Source of the DNA: Hyphomicrobium_A sp964620915
GTDB taxonomy: Bacteria; Pseudomonadota; Alphaproteobacteria; Rhizobiales; Hyphomicrobiaceae
Direction: 5' to 3'
NCBI GenBank assembly: GCA_964620915.1
Contig: CAZUKP010000013.1
Location: 1-60,665, forward strand
Length of the DNA: 60,665 nucleotides
Within the stretch, counting starts at the first letter, position 1. Each line of letters opens with the position of its first letter. The notes below the pieces were generated by a model. The model saw only the letters and a list, made by a program, of their open reading frames with translations. It was not told where the DNA came from and ran no database searches. The translations under genes and the position numbers were made by a program. Below are positions 51,558-59,075 of this stretch, piece after piece.

Positions 51558-52013
51558 ATGCCAAAGACCCAAGTCGTCGTGAGAAAGGAGATCGGCTGGC
51601 GTGAGTGGATCGGTCTGCCGGAACTTGGAATTGCCAGCATCAAGGCGAAGATCGATACCGGTGCGCGCACGTCAGCACTACATGCGGTGGATCTTCGCCC
51701 CTACGAAAAAGATGGTGAGCACTGGATTGATTTTCGGGTTCCGCTGGCTGGATTGCCGGGTGACAAGCGGTGCAGCGCCCGGATCATCGACCAAAGAGAC
51801 ATCAAGAATACGAGTGGTGTGGCGGAGCGGCGCTATGTCGTGGAGACCACGTTGGTCATGGGGGCAAAACAGTGGCGTGTCGAGCTATCTCTGGCAAATC
51901 GGCAGGAGATGGCATTTGAGGTCATACTCGGCCGAACAGCCGTGCGCAGGTTTGGGCTTCTGGTCAATCCCGGAAGGTCGTTTCTAGCCGGTCCACCCCT
52001 AAGTCGTGACTAG
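51558..52013 (+). CDS. RimB-like retropepsin-type protease (ATP-dependent zinc protease family)
   Basis: The protein has 151 residues from ATG 51558 (ATG 51537 is possible). The active-site motif AKIDTGARTSALHA carries Asp33 as in retropepsins, and the segment LGRTAVRRFGLLVNPGRSF follows. The family (PF05618) includes RimB, which in Pseudomonas removes glutamate residues added to ribosomal protein S6 by RimK. Here it lies 93 bases ahead of a rimK gene on the same strand, in agreement with that role. It lacks a signal peptide. Confidence 0.82.
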   Translation: MPKTQVVVRKEIGWREWIGLPELGIASIKAKIDTGARTSALHAVDLRPYEKDGEHWIDFRVPLAGLPGDKRCSARIIDQRDIKNTSGVAERRYVVETTLVMGAKQWRVELSLANRQEMAFEVILGRTAVRRFGLLVNPGRSFLAGPPLSRD

Positions 52014-52106
52014 GATTCAACGGGGCTGTGGAATAGGCGGCGGGCTGCGCCGGCAATCGTTGCCTCGTGAGCCGGGATACCACGGCTTGCGCAATGGAGT
52101 CAGAAA

Positions 52107-53012
52107 ATGAAAATCGTGATGCTCGCTCGTAATCCGAACGTTTACTCGCACAAGCGGATTGCCGAGGCGGCTGAAGCTCGCGGGCACACGCTGGACATCA
52201 TCAATACGCTTCGCTGCTACATGAACATCGTGTCGCGGCGGCCGGAGGTTTATTACAACGGTCAAAAGGTTGAGAAGTACGACGCGATCATTCCCCGCAT
52301 CGGCGCATCGATAACATTCTACGGATTGGCCGTGCTTCGCCAGTTCGAGATGATGGGGGTCTTTCCGTTGAATGAATCGGTGGCGATCGGACGCTCCCGC
52401 GACAAGCTGCGCTCGATGCAAATTCTTGCCCGTGACGGTATCGGATTGCCGGTGACGACCTTCGCGTACGATCCCAAACAAACGCAAGAGGTGCTGGACC
52501 TGGCAGGCGAGCCACCGCTCGTCATCAAACTGTTGGAAGGGACGCAAGGCATTGGCGTCGTACTTGCCGATAGCCATCGCTCTGCAAAATCCGTGATCGA
52601 GGCCTTCCGCGGAGCGCGCGTCAACATTCTTGTGCAGGAGTTTATCAAGGAGGCGGGTGGCACGGATATTCGCGCGCTCGTTGTCGGTGGCAAGGTCATC
52701 GCCGCCATGCAGCGCCGCGGCGCGGCGGACGATTTTCGTTCGAACCTCCACCGTGGCGGGAGTGCCGAGGCCGTCAAGATTTCGCCCGAGGAGCGTCTGA
52801 CCGCCACGCGCGCGGCGAAGGCCTTGGGCCTGAATGTTTGCGGCGTCGACATGCTTCGTGCCAATCACGGCCCGGTCGTTATGGAGGTCAATTCCTCTCC
52901 GGGTCTGGAGGGCGTGGAGAAAGCGACGGGCATTGATATCGCCGGACAGATTATCGAGTTCCTTGAGAAAAACGCCCAGCCCAACCGGACCAAGACGAAG
53001 GGCAAGGGGTGA
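52107..53012 (+). CDS. rimK: RimK-family ATP-grasp ligase, ribosomal protein S6 glutamylation
   Basis: RimK adds glutamate residues to the C-terminus of ribosomal protein S6. The protein has 301 residues. Segments include KIVMLARNPNVYSHKRIAEAAEARGHTL, YDAIIPRIGASITFYG, the ATP-grasp region VIKLLEGTQGIGVVLA, and HGPVVMEVNSSPGLEGVE with the metal-binding residues near the end. It forms a cluster with the RimB-like protease. GGAGTCAGAAA precedes the ATG. Confidence 0.9.
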   Translation: MKIVMLARNPNVYSHKRIAEAAEARGHTLDIINTLRCYMNIVSRRPEVYYNGQKVEKYDAIIPRIGASITFYGLAVLRQFEMMGVFPLNESVAIGRSRDKLRSMQILARDGIGLPVTTFAYDPKQTQEVLDLAGEPPLVIKLLEGTQGIGVVLADSHRSAKSVIEAFRGARVNILVQEFIKEAGGTDIRALVVGGKVIAAMQRRGAADDFRSNLHRGGSAEAVKISPEERLTATRAAKALGLNVCGVDMLRANHGPVVMEVNSSPGLEGVEKATGIDIAGQIIEFLEKNAQPNRTKTKGKG

Positions 53013-53110
53013 GACAGATGCGGCCTGCGCTAGCGCGGGTCCAAAAATAACTAGCCTGAAGATTTCGGCGCCGGCGATTCCTGGGCGAGGTGATCCGTCG
53101 TCAGTCTGGA

Positions 53111-53677
53111 TTACGTCCCCGAACGGGGCGGGTGAGAATTAGATAAGGCACCACGTCGACGGGTCAGTGCGTAGCCGATACAAGCCGCGACGCCCGCCTG
53201 CCAGACCAGGAAGAGCGGCAGAAGATTGTCGTCAGGCATTTGCGCTGAGCGCACGACCAACAGCCCGGCAACTGCACCAACACCGATCGTAAGCAGCCAA
53301 TCCGGCAATCGCCTCAAGGAGGGGAGGGCGATGGCTCCACCCAGCATGGTTCCAGCCGCGCCGATAGCGCCCGCTACAAGAGCGCCGAGATAGATGCTTC
53401 TCGTTGCGTCGCCGGTGACCGCAAGAAAGCCGCGCATAGCCACAATCCATGCAACGGCCGTGAACAAAAGCGCCAGCAACGCAGCCCACCAGCTCGCCCC
53501 TCCCCACCGGAAGATGCCAAACGCGATCACCAAGCCGAACAGCACTCCAGGATGGATCGGCACGTCGAACGCCGTGACGTGCTCGGCTGCCGCGGGCGGA
53601 AAGTTGGTCAGTAGTCCCGACATCAGTCCGAGTCCGGCAAGCCAGATGACAGGCGGACTGACTTTGAAAGGTGTCAT
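53111..53677 (-). CDS. Membrane protein, unknown function
   Basis: The protein has 188 residues from ATG 53677, which lies after AGGATCTT. It has about six hydrophobic segments (VIWLAGLGLMSGLLTNF, VLFGLVIAFGIFRW, WAALLALLFTAVAWIVA, IYLGALVAGAIGAAGTMLGG, WLLTIGVGAVAGLLVV, LFLVWQAGVAACIGYAL). No family is recognised. It follows a 30-residue membrane peptide gene by 16 bases, in the same direction. A function cannot be given. Confidence 0.68.
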   Translation of the reverse strand: MTPFKVSPPVIWLAGLGLMSGLLTNFPPAAAEHVTAFDVPIHPGVLFGLVIAFGIFRWGGASWWAALLALLFTAVAWIVAMRGFLAVTGDATRSIYLGALVAGAIGAAGTMLGGAIALPSLRRLPDWLLTIGVGAVAGLLVVRSAQMPDDNLLPLFLVWQAGVAACIGYALTRRRGALSNSHPPRSGT

Positions 53678-53693
53678 AAGATCCTGCGTGCTG

Positions 53694-53786
53694 CTAGCTA
53701 GGCGAGATTGCGTACGTGGCAAGTGCAATTTCGGCAGCCAAGAGCAGCAGAATGATGGCGAACATATCTAACTTTTGGCGGGTCAT
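53694..53786 (-). CDS. 30-residue single-helix membrane peptide
   Basis: This small gene encodes MTRQKLDMFAIILLLLAAE followed by IALATYAISPS. It has one hydrophobic helix (about residues 8-25) with charged N-terminal residues. GTGGAGGATAG lies about 5 bases before the ATG at 53786, an unusually good Shine-Dalgarno. A longer frame to 53963 lacks coding appeal. The stop is 16 bases before the next membrane protein, so the two are likely one transcript. Confidence 0.55.
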   Translation of the reverse strand: MTRQKLDMFAIILLLLAAEIALATYAISPS

Positions 53787-54229
53787 TTTTCTATCCTCCA
53801 CTTGGGGGAGGAGAAGAGCGCTGGCACTGGAGCCAGCAATAACCAGCATATGATGTCGTTTGGAACCAAAATAAAGAGTGTGCTGCCAGTTGCCGGCCCG
53901 CGATGGAACGTCGCAAGGCACCACAGCAGGTGCGCTGCACGCAACCCATTGCTCAAGACGCAACTGTGCCCCGAAGTCCGGTTCTTACAAAAGGGTAAGG
54001 GGAGAATCAACGGCAGCGCGCGCGACAACGCGGGGGTGCAAAGCATCAAGGCTGAAATTCTTGGAGCCGGCGATGTCTTTGGCGAAGTGATTGTCGTGGT
54101 TCATTCACTCTTCTCCGATACATGCACTTCGCCTATCATTCCGACGTGTTCGACAGAGGGAGCCGGACAGCGATGGGCAATGCGAGTTCCAGTTTGGTCC
54201 TGTGCGCTCAAACCCAAAGGCAAATCCAC
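53787..54229. other. Gene-free spacer
   Basis: This 443-base stretch separates the leftward 30-residue membrane peptide from the rightward SH3b gene. Short ORFs in both directions lack a ribosome-binding site and any family sequence. It presumably holds both promoters. I see no RNA gene or repeat. Confidence 0.4.
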
Positions 54230-54547
54230 ATGCCCACTCGTTACCTGGCATCGTCACTGCACCTATGGGGTTTGATATTGGGGTGCGCCTTGTCAGCGGC
54301 TGTACTCCCGATCTCTGAGGCCAGGGCCTGCGCCTGCTGCGGGACCTACAAGGTTGTCAACGTCGAGGGCTGGGATGTCCTCAATGTCCGGTCCGGCCCG
54401 GGAACCGAATATCAGATCGTCCATACGCTGGCGCCTGACGAAGGGTGCATCGTCCAATCGGGGAAACGCAGCGGCTCCTGGGTTAGCATCAAAACGCAGG
54501 GAGTCGCTGGGTGGGTGAAGAGCCGCTATCTCGAATACATCCCCTAA
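54230..54547 (+). CDS. Secreted SH3b-domain protein
   Basis: The protein has 105 residues. ATG 54230 gives a signal peptide (LASSLHLWGLILGCALSAAV); the frame is open from 54122 but the extension is not signal-like. The mature part has a CACC cluster and a bacterial SH3 domain (VLNVRSGPGTEYQIVHTLAPDEGCIV, SGSWVSIKTQGVAGWVKSRYLEYI). Such domains bind cell-wall peptides or other proteins. It precedes another SH3b protein. Confidence 0.78.
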   Translation: MPTRYLASSLHLWGLILGCALSAAVLPISEARACACCGTYKVVNVEGWDVLNVRSGPGTEYQIVHTLAPDEGCIVQSGKRSGSWVSIKTQGVAGWVKSRYLEYIP

Positions 54548-54629
54548 TTTCCAAACTATCACACGTCGTCAAAGCGCATGTTCGTCAGGATCGGCGCTGA
54601 GGGGTCACTCGACTACGAGGATTGTAAGA

Positions 54630-55364
54630 ATGCGCATCTCATTGTTCCTGGTCGCCACGCTTGTGTTCTTGTTGCCGGTTTCGTCGGCAAGCGCTCAGTC
54701 GCGAGACTTTTCCTGTGACGACGGCAGTTTGATCAGTGTGACCGTTCTGGACAATCAACGGGTCCGGGCCGGGCCGATCCAGGGAGAGATGATCACACTG
54801 CGCGAGAGTTCGACGGAGAAGTGGTACTTCTTGAAGGGCGACTACGGCGTTCGCATTTCTCCCGACCAGGCGCGCCTCAAAGTCGAGATCCCGGACTTTG
54901 GCGTGGTCTCGTGCGTCTATCAGACGGGCAACACCACATCGGCCGGCGCGTCGACGCTTCCCCATGCCGCCACATCATGGGGCGGCAGCGTGCGGTCGGG
55001 GCCAGGCACCAATTACAAGAAAGTCGGCAGCCTGTCGGAAGGTGAGCGCATCACCATTCTCGAACAATCCTCCGCTCCGCTTTTCCAGGGGCGGCCCTGG
55101 TTCAAAATCAAATTTGACGGCCGAACGGGATACCACTGGGGCGGCATTATTTGTCCACTGGGCGAAGCGATCCCCGGTACGTACAAAGTCTGTAACGAAG
55201 CCAGCGTTAGGAAACCAGCAAAGCACAAGAAGAAGACGTCATCAAAAAAGACGAAGCCGAAAACGGATACGCGATCTATCAGTCAGCGCTGCAAAGACAA
55301 CCGCGAGGGCTGCAACATTGGCGTAAAGGAAGCATGCCGTAATCTTGCGCGGTGGGGCTGCTGA
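54630..55364 (+). CDS. Secreted protein with MliC-like and SH3b segments
   Basis: The protein has 244 residues. A signal peptide (ISLFLVATLVFLLPVSSASA) is followed by a segment with the pattern of the MliC lysozyme-inhibitor family (FSCDDGSLISVTVLDNQRVRAG, then TEKWYFLKGDYGV). An SH3b domain is at about 115-175 (GSVRSGPGTNYKKVGSLSEGERITILEQ). The C-terminal tail is Lys-rich then Cys-rich (QRCKDNREGCNIGVKEACRNLARWGC). The MliC match is weak. It follows the other SH3b gene on the same strand by 82 bases. Confidence 0.65.
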   Translation: MRISLFLVATLVFLLPVSSASAQSRDFSCDDGSLISVTVLDNQRVRAGPIQGEMITLRESSTEKWYFLKGDYGVRISPDQARLKVEIPDFGVVSCVYQTGNTTSAGASTLPHAATSWGGSVRSGPGTNYKKVGSLSEGERITILEQSSAPLFQGRPWFKIKFDGRTGYHWGGIICPLGEAIPGTYKVCNEASVRKPAKHKKKTSSKKTKPKTDTRSISQRCKDNREGCNIGVKEACRNLARWGC

Positions 55365-55376
55365 CGGCCTGCTGCC

Positions 55377-56069
55377 TCACAGGGATTCAATGTTGCGGAA
55401 ACCGGCATGCGCCGCTTCGGCAAAGCGCATGACCAGATCGCGCTGCTGGCGCCCGTCTGGCCCCTCAACACCTGTGTGAACATCAACGCCAGCCGGCCGG
55501 ACGGCATGGATGGCCTCGCGGACATTCGTCGCGGTCAAGCCGCCCGCCAGAATGACCGGTTTGCGGGACACCTTTGCGAGTGTGCGGCTGATCTCCCAGT
55601 CATGAACCCGTCCGGTTGCACCTGACGCTCCGGTCTTGGGGTCGAAGGTGTCGGTGATGAATGAGTCGACGCTCGGGCTGAAGCGCTGAACCTCATCGAT
55701 CAGAGCGTTCGTGTTGTTGCCGCGAACAATGAGGCTCTTGATGATTTTCAGGTTTGGCGCCGTCTCCCGCAGGCGCTGAATTTGATCGGGGCTGATCTGC
55801 CCATGGAGCTGAATTATTTCGACCGCCAGTTCGCGGCACAGGTCAATGATAGCTTGCGCGTCATTCAAGTAGGTAATGAGAAAGAAGGTTGCTCGCTCAT
55901 TGAGCTTGGCGACAACTGCCGCGGCGTCCGCGATCGTCAGGTCCTCTTTGTGGTGATCGAGAACGAGGGGAAAGCCGATGTGGCTGATGCCGCAATCGAC
56001 GAGCAGCTGTGCCTCGGCGAGATCGATCACACCGGCGACGTGAATGGATTGTTTGGCCGTTGTTTCCAT
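55377..56069 (-). CDS. TrpF-like protein (phosphoribosylanthranilate isomerase paralogue)
   Basis: The protein has 230 residues and the (beta/alpha)8 layout of TrpF. ATG 56069 is the likely start; a TTG at 56075 is an alternative. The catalytic Asp is kept in FITDTFDPKTGASGATGRVHDW, and AGGLTATNVREAIHAVRPAGVDVHTGVE matches the C-terminal motif. The usual KICG near the N-terminus is replaced by HVAG (Ala12 for the catalytic Cys), and the S-x-R phosphate-binding motif by HHKED. So normal isomerase activity is doubtful. It lies alone, without other trp genes, ahead of the RiPP-like gene on the opposite strand. Confidence 0.75.
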   Translation of the reverse strand: METTAKQSIHVAGVIDLAEAQLLVDCGISHIGFPLVLDHHKEDLTIADAAAVVAKLNERATFFLITYLNDAQAIIDLCRELAVEIIQLHGQISPDQIQRLRETAPNLKIIKSLIVRGNNTNALIDEVQRFSPSVDSFITDTFDPKTGASGATGRVHDWEISRTLAKVSRKPVILAGGLTATNVREAIHAVRPAGVDVHTGVEGPDGRQQRDLVMRFAEAAHAGFRNIESL

Positions 56070-56159
56070 TGCCAATCGCTACCCCATTGCGGTGGGGCCC
56101 CAATAGCCAAAACTGTGGGCTGTGCACTTTGTGGCGGTGGAGATACTTAACGTATTTTC

Positions 56160-56205
56160 TGATGTTTATTAACTATGCCGCTGAAATTGATGATGTTTAT
56201 TAACT
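56160..56205 (+). promoter_or_regulatory. Two 15-bp direct repeats, 31 bp apart
   Basis: TGATGTTTATTAACT occurs at 56160-56174 and again at 56191-56205. The period of 31 bp is about three helical turns, so both copies would face the same side of the DNA. They lie 107 bases before the RiPP-like gene and 91 bases upstream of the TrpF-like start on the other strand, so either could be the target. The stretch is AT-rich. Confidence 0.6.
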
Positions 56206-56311
56206 GTATTTTTCTGTGCAGGTCGGCGTACCGATGAATTGGCGATGGCTTCATTGGAATAGCCAGTGAAGGTGATCACGCCGATTGGAAATTGATGACG
56301 GGGACTTCACC

Positions 56312-56416
56312 ATGAAACGCGCATATGTGAGACCGACTCTGGTGAAACGCGAAGCGCTCAGCCAGATCACAGCAGACTACTGCAATGTCAGCTACGGCTA
56401 CTGCCCGAAATCATAG
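56312..56416 (+). CDS. Small RiPP-like precursor peptide
   Basis: The product is 34 residues, too short for the usual gene cut-offs. The N-terminal half reads MKRAYVRPTLVKREALSQIT, matching the lasso-peptide leader pattern (Y-x-x-P-x-L, with a conserved T at the end of the leader), although Glu stands where many leaders have Gly. The C-terminal part (residues 21-34) is ADYCNVSYGYCPKS, with two Cys seven residues apart, Tyr-rich, and no Asp/Glu at core positions 7-9 for a normal lasso ring. GGGGA lies about 8 bases before the ATG. A terminator follows. No cyclase or leader-peptidase gene is in the window. A short non-RiPP peptide is the alternative. Confidence 0.6.
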   Translation: MKRAYVRPTLVKREALSQITADYCNVSYGYCPKS

Positions 56417-56428
56417 CTCATACCAAAG

Positions 56429-56460
56429 GGGCTCGGTATTGCGCCGAGCCCACTTTCCTA
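56429..56460 (+). terminator. Rho-independent terminator after the RiPP-like gene
   Basis: An 8-bp stem GGGCTCGG (56429-56436) pairs with CCGAGCCC (56444-56451) around a seven-base loop, and ACTTTCCT follows. It lies 12 bases after the stop of the 34-residue peptide and supports that this is an independent, short transcript. It could also end the leftward SGNH gene transcript. Confidence 0.75.
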
Positions 56461-56543
56461 CCTTTGAAACTTGAGTGCCCGTCATTGCGCACGGGCGGAC
56501 GGAAATGTTCGGTTTCAGCGCCGTCGTGAAGGTGCACTGCTGT

Positions 56544-57683
56544 CTAATCCGACTGGCCGACGCTTGCTCTTTGGGTTTGATCAGCGGCGACGATGTCCGC
56601 CAACCGCTTGGCGACGTACGCGTTCCCGTTGGGCGAGACGTGGCAAAAGTCGATGTAGATGTACTCTGGGTGATCCATGACATCGACAAAGTCGTAGACG
56701 TTCTCCGACCCACGCATCTTTTGCTGAATTACCGGGTAAACGGCCTCAAACTGTTTGGCGAGAATGCCCTCCTTCGTGCCCTTCCCGAGGTGATCCATGC
56801 GCGTGTCGCTGAAATAGGCCACCGGCTGCAAGATTCCGTAGAACTTGCCACCATAGGACTCCACCAGCACCCGCGCCGTTTCCCAGTCCTCAATGAGATT
56901 GGCCGCGATCTTTTCTGCCTTGTACTTGTTGGAGTGGCATTCGTAGTGGTGCTTGGGAATGTTCGTACCAGGCAACTGGCGTGCGAGTGATTGGATGGCT
57001 TGCCAGAGGGGGCTGAAAAGATACGCCACGCTCATGCCGCCGCTGCCGGCATCACGCAGCTCCAGGCCCTCCGTCAATTTCGGCTCGGCCAGGTTGGACC
57101 ACGGTGTGAGCTCGGCGCGGCATTTGTGTGCAACTTCATTGACGCCGTCATAGAAGACGACGATGTCCGGCCGCTTGCCATCCTGCAGCAATTGAATGAG
57201 CAGGACGAGACTTTGATGCGACGTAAAGGCAATGTCGCCGAAGTTCTCCGCGTTGAAGCCCGTTAGCTTGCTGAATGCAGACGGTATTGTGGTGGCATCG
57301 TCCGCGCCGACACCCCACATCGTTGAGCCGCCGAAAAAGTAGGCGGTTGGCTTGTCGGGATCGGTTGGACCGACGGTGCGCCGCTGTCCATAGGGGCCAG
57401 AGATGTTGATGGTCTCTCCAGCGTACGGCGCGCGCTGCCAGTCGACGAAGCTTTTGTATTTGCTTTCCTGCTCGCGATATTCCTCGAAGTGTTTCTTCGC
57501 CCAATCCACCCCGTCATAGTTGGGAAGCTTTGCTTCGCGCGCGATGTTGGAGCGACCAACGAGCCCGTGCTCCTTGAGGACCTTGCGAGCGCTGTTGCCG
57601 AAGGCGAGGATCCATAGAATCGCGTTGATGAGGACGAATAGGATCAGCGCGTTGATCGCGACGATCTTCAGGGTGGACCGCAC
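56544..57683 (-). CDS. Membrane-anchored SGNH/GDSL hydrolase
   Basis: The protein has 379 residues from GTG 57683, which follows GAGGAGG by 7 bases; the frame is open to 57839. One N-terminal membrane anchor (TLKIVAINALILFVLINAILWILAF) precedes the periplasmic part. The SGNH blocks are seen: Ser in FFGGSTMWGVGAD, Gly-region NFGDIAFTSHQS, Asn in FYDGVNEVAHKC, and Asp-x-x-His in YIDFCHVSPNGNAYVAKRL. Such enzymes are often acyl- or acetyl-esterases on sugars. It lies next to the RiPP-like gene, but in the opposite direction. Confidence 0.82.
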   Translation of the reverse strand: MRSTLKIVAINALILFVLINAILWILAFGNSARKVLKEHGLVGRSNIAREAKLPNYDGVDWAKKHFEEYREQESKYKSFVDWQRAPYAGETINISGPYGQRRTVGPTDPDKPTAYFFGGSTMWGVGADDATTIPSAFSKLTGFNAENFGDIAFTSHQSLVLLIQLLQDGKRPDIVVFYDGVNEVAHKCRAELTPWSNLAEPKLTEGLELRDAGSGGMSVAYLFSPLWQAIQSLARQLPGTNIPKHHYECHSNKYKAEKIAANLIEDWETARVLVESYGGKFYGILQPVAYFSDTRMDHLGKGTKEGILAKQFEAVYPVIQQKMRGSENVYDFVDVMDHPEYIYIDFCHVSPNGNAYVAKRLADIVAADQTQRASVGQSD

Positions 57684-57926
57684 TGAAGTCCTCCTCGCGT
57701 TTGTTCTTGGCGTTCCAGGCCTCGTCAGCCGAGTGGACGATTGCCCCCGAATGTGAGCGCATTTGGACGCTCCGGCCCATTGCGGGGCAAACTTACTCTC
57801 AAGCCGCGGAGTGGGACAACCTCGCCAGTCTTTGGTCAAGGCCGGCGGCCTGCGCGTTGGTTGAGCGGTGCAATCGCGCGGCCAGATGTGGCACCATAGG
57901 CCCCTATTTTAGCGAGCGAGGCCAAG

Positions 57927-58388
57927 ATGGTGCGCGTTGTCGGGATCGACCATATTTCGATCCGGGTCAGCGACTTTGTGAAGTCGAAGGCCTTCTACGC
58001 GAAACTGTTTGAGTTCCTCGGGTTCAAGGTGCTGGCCGAGTTCCCGAATGAGATGGGCTGGACCAACGGCAAGACGCGCTATTGGATCGGCCAGGCCGAC
58101 GCCAAAGGCAAAACCCACAAGCACCGCATCGGTGACGTGGGCTTACACCACTACGCGTTCGAGCTGCGCAGCCGCAAGGACGTCGATGAGCTGCAGGATT
58201 TTGTGAAAAAGCTGGGCGCGACGATCGTCGATCCCGCGGATGAATATTACGACGACTATTACGCGGTGTTCTTCCTCGATCCGGACGGGCTGAAGCTGGA
58301 GGGAATGAAGTGGGGCGAGCGGCATGCGCGGGATGCGAAGGCAGCCAAGGCCAAGAAGGCGAAGAAGGGTGTGGGTGAGGGAGCTTAA
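57927..58388 (+). CDS. VOC-family (glyoxalase-like) protein
   Basis: The protein has 153 residues. The fold starts VRVVGIDHISIRVSDFVKSKAFYAKLFEFLGFKV, with the His in IDHISI as the first metal-binding residue of the family. It has GLHHYAFELRSRKDVDELQDFVKKLGA and YYAVFFLDPDGLKLEGMKW, with a Glu in KLEGM as the last ligand. The C-terminus is a Lys/Ala-rich tail (ARDAKAAKAKKAKKG). Substrate is unknown. Confidence 0.85.
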   Translation: MVRVVGIDHISIRVSDFVKSKAFYAKLFEFLGFKVLAEFPNEMGWTNGKTRYWIGQADAKGKTHKHRIGDVGLHHYAFELRSRKDVDELQDFVKKLGATIVDPADEYYDDYYAVFFLDPDGLKLEGMKWGERHARDAKAAKAKKAKKGVGEGA

Positions 58389-58408
58389 CTCTATAGGTTG
58401 ACGGTGAT

Positions 58409-58440
58409 GTAGGTTGGGTTGAGCGTAGTGAAACCCAACG
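58409..58440 (+). repeat. REP-like palindrome, left of the transposase
   Basis: The 32-base unit contains the stem GTTGGGTT (58413-58420) and AACCCAAC (58432-58439), with GAGCGTAGTGA as the loop. Its reverse complement matches the unit at 59076-59107 with three differences out of 32. It lies just before the transposase start. Confidence 0.8.
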
Positions 58441-58453
58441 CTCTGAAACGCCC

Positions 58454-58999
58454 ATGCGCTATCGTCGTTCAAAAAAATTTGGCGCAACCTACTTTTTCAC
58501 TCTCGTCACCGAGCAGCGCCGCCCTCTCCTTCAATCAGCCGCGGCCGTTCAAGCGTTCGAAGAGGCAGTTGCCGCCGTTCGTGCTCGTCATCCCTTCGAG
58601 ATCGAGGCGCAAGTGATACTTCCAGACCACCTGCATACGATGTGGACGCTGCCGAGTGACGACGCAGATTACTCCACGCGCTGGCGTTTGATTAAAAGCA
58701 CGTTCACCAGGTCATATTTGCGTTCTTCGCGGTCGCCTGGGCGAAGCGTGAGCCGACGTGCAAAGGGTGAGCAGGGTGTTTGGCAGCGGCGGTTCTGGGA
58801 GCACATGATCCGTGACGAAAGGGACTTTGCCGCGCATCTCGACTACATCCATTACAACCCGGTCCGTCACGCACTCGTATCCGCGGCGCGCGAATGGCCC
58901 TATTCCACGTTCCTCCAGTGGGTCGAACGCGGTACTTACGAATTGAGTTGGGGTGCGGACGCGATGCCGGAGCTTCCGGCATGGGCGGGTCGTGAATGA
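58454..58999 (+). CDS. REP-associated tyrosine transposase (RAYT)
   Basis: The protein has 181 residues and belongs to the Y1 transposase (IS200-like) superfamily. The HUH-type motif is DHLHTMW (His59 and His61), and the catalytic Tyr131 lies in LDYIHYNPVRHALVSAA. Such enzymes cut single-stranded REP DNA. REP-like palindromes in opposite orientation flank the gene (58409-58440 and 59076-59107), which marks it as a RAYT rather than a free insertion sequence. The N-terminal segment YRRSKKFGATYFFTLVTEQRRPLLQ is typical. Confidence 0.88.
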   Translation: MRYRRSKKFGATYFFTLVTEQRRPLLQSAAAVQAFEEAVAAVRARHPFEIEAQVILPDHLHTMWTLPSDDADYSTRWRLIKSTFTRSYLRSSRSPGRSVSRRAKGEQGVWQRRFWEHMIRDERDFAAHLDYIHYNPVRHALVSAAREWPYSTFLQWVERGTYELSWGADAMPELPAWAGRE

Positions 59000-59010
59000 T
59001 CAGAGTCGTA

Positions 59011-59052
59011 GTTTGGGTTGCTGGCCGAGCAAGGCGCGGCCGAAACCCAACG
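59011..59052 (+). repeat. REP-like palindrome, middle copy
   Basis: TTGGGTT (59013-59019) pairs with AACCCAA (59044-59050), and inside it GGCCG (59023-59027) pairs with CGGCC (59037-59041). It is a longer, two-step hairpin that shares the TTGGGTT...AACCCAA ends with the flanking copies but has a different interior. Confidence 0.65.
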
Positions 59053-59075
59053 TGGATTTGAGCTGCATGGTGCTT

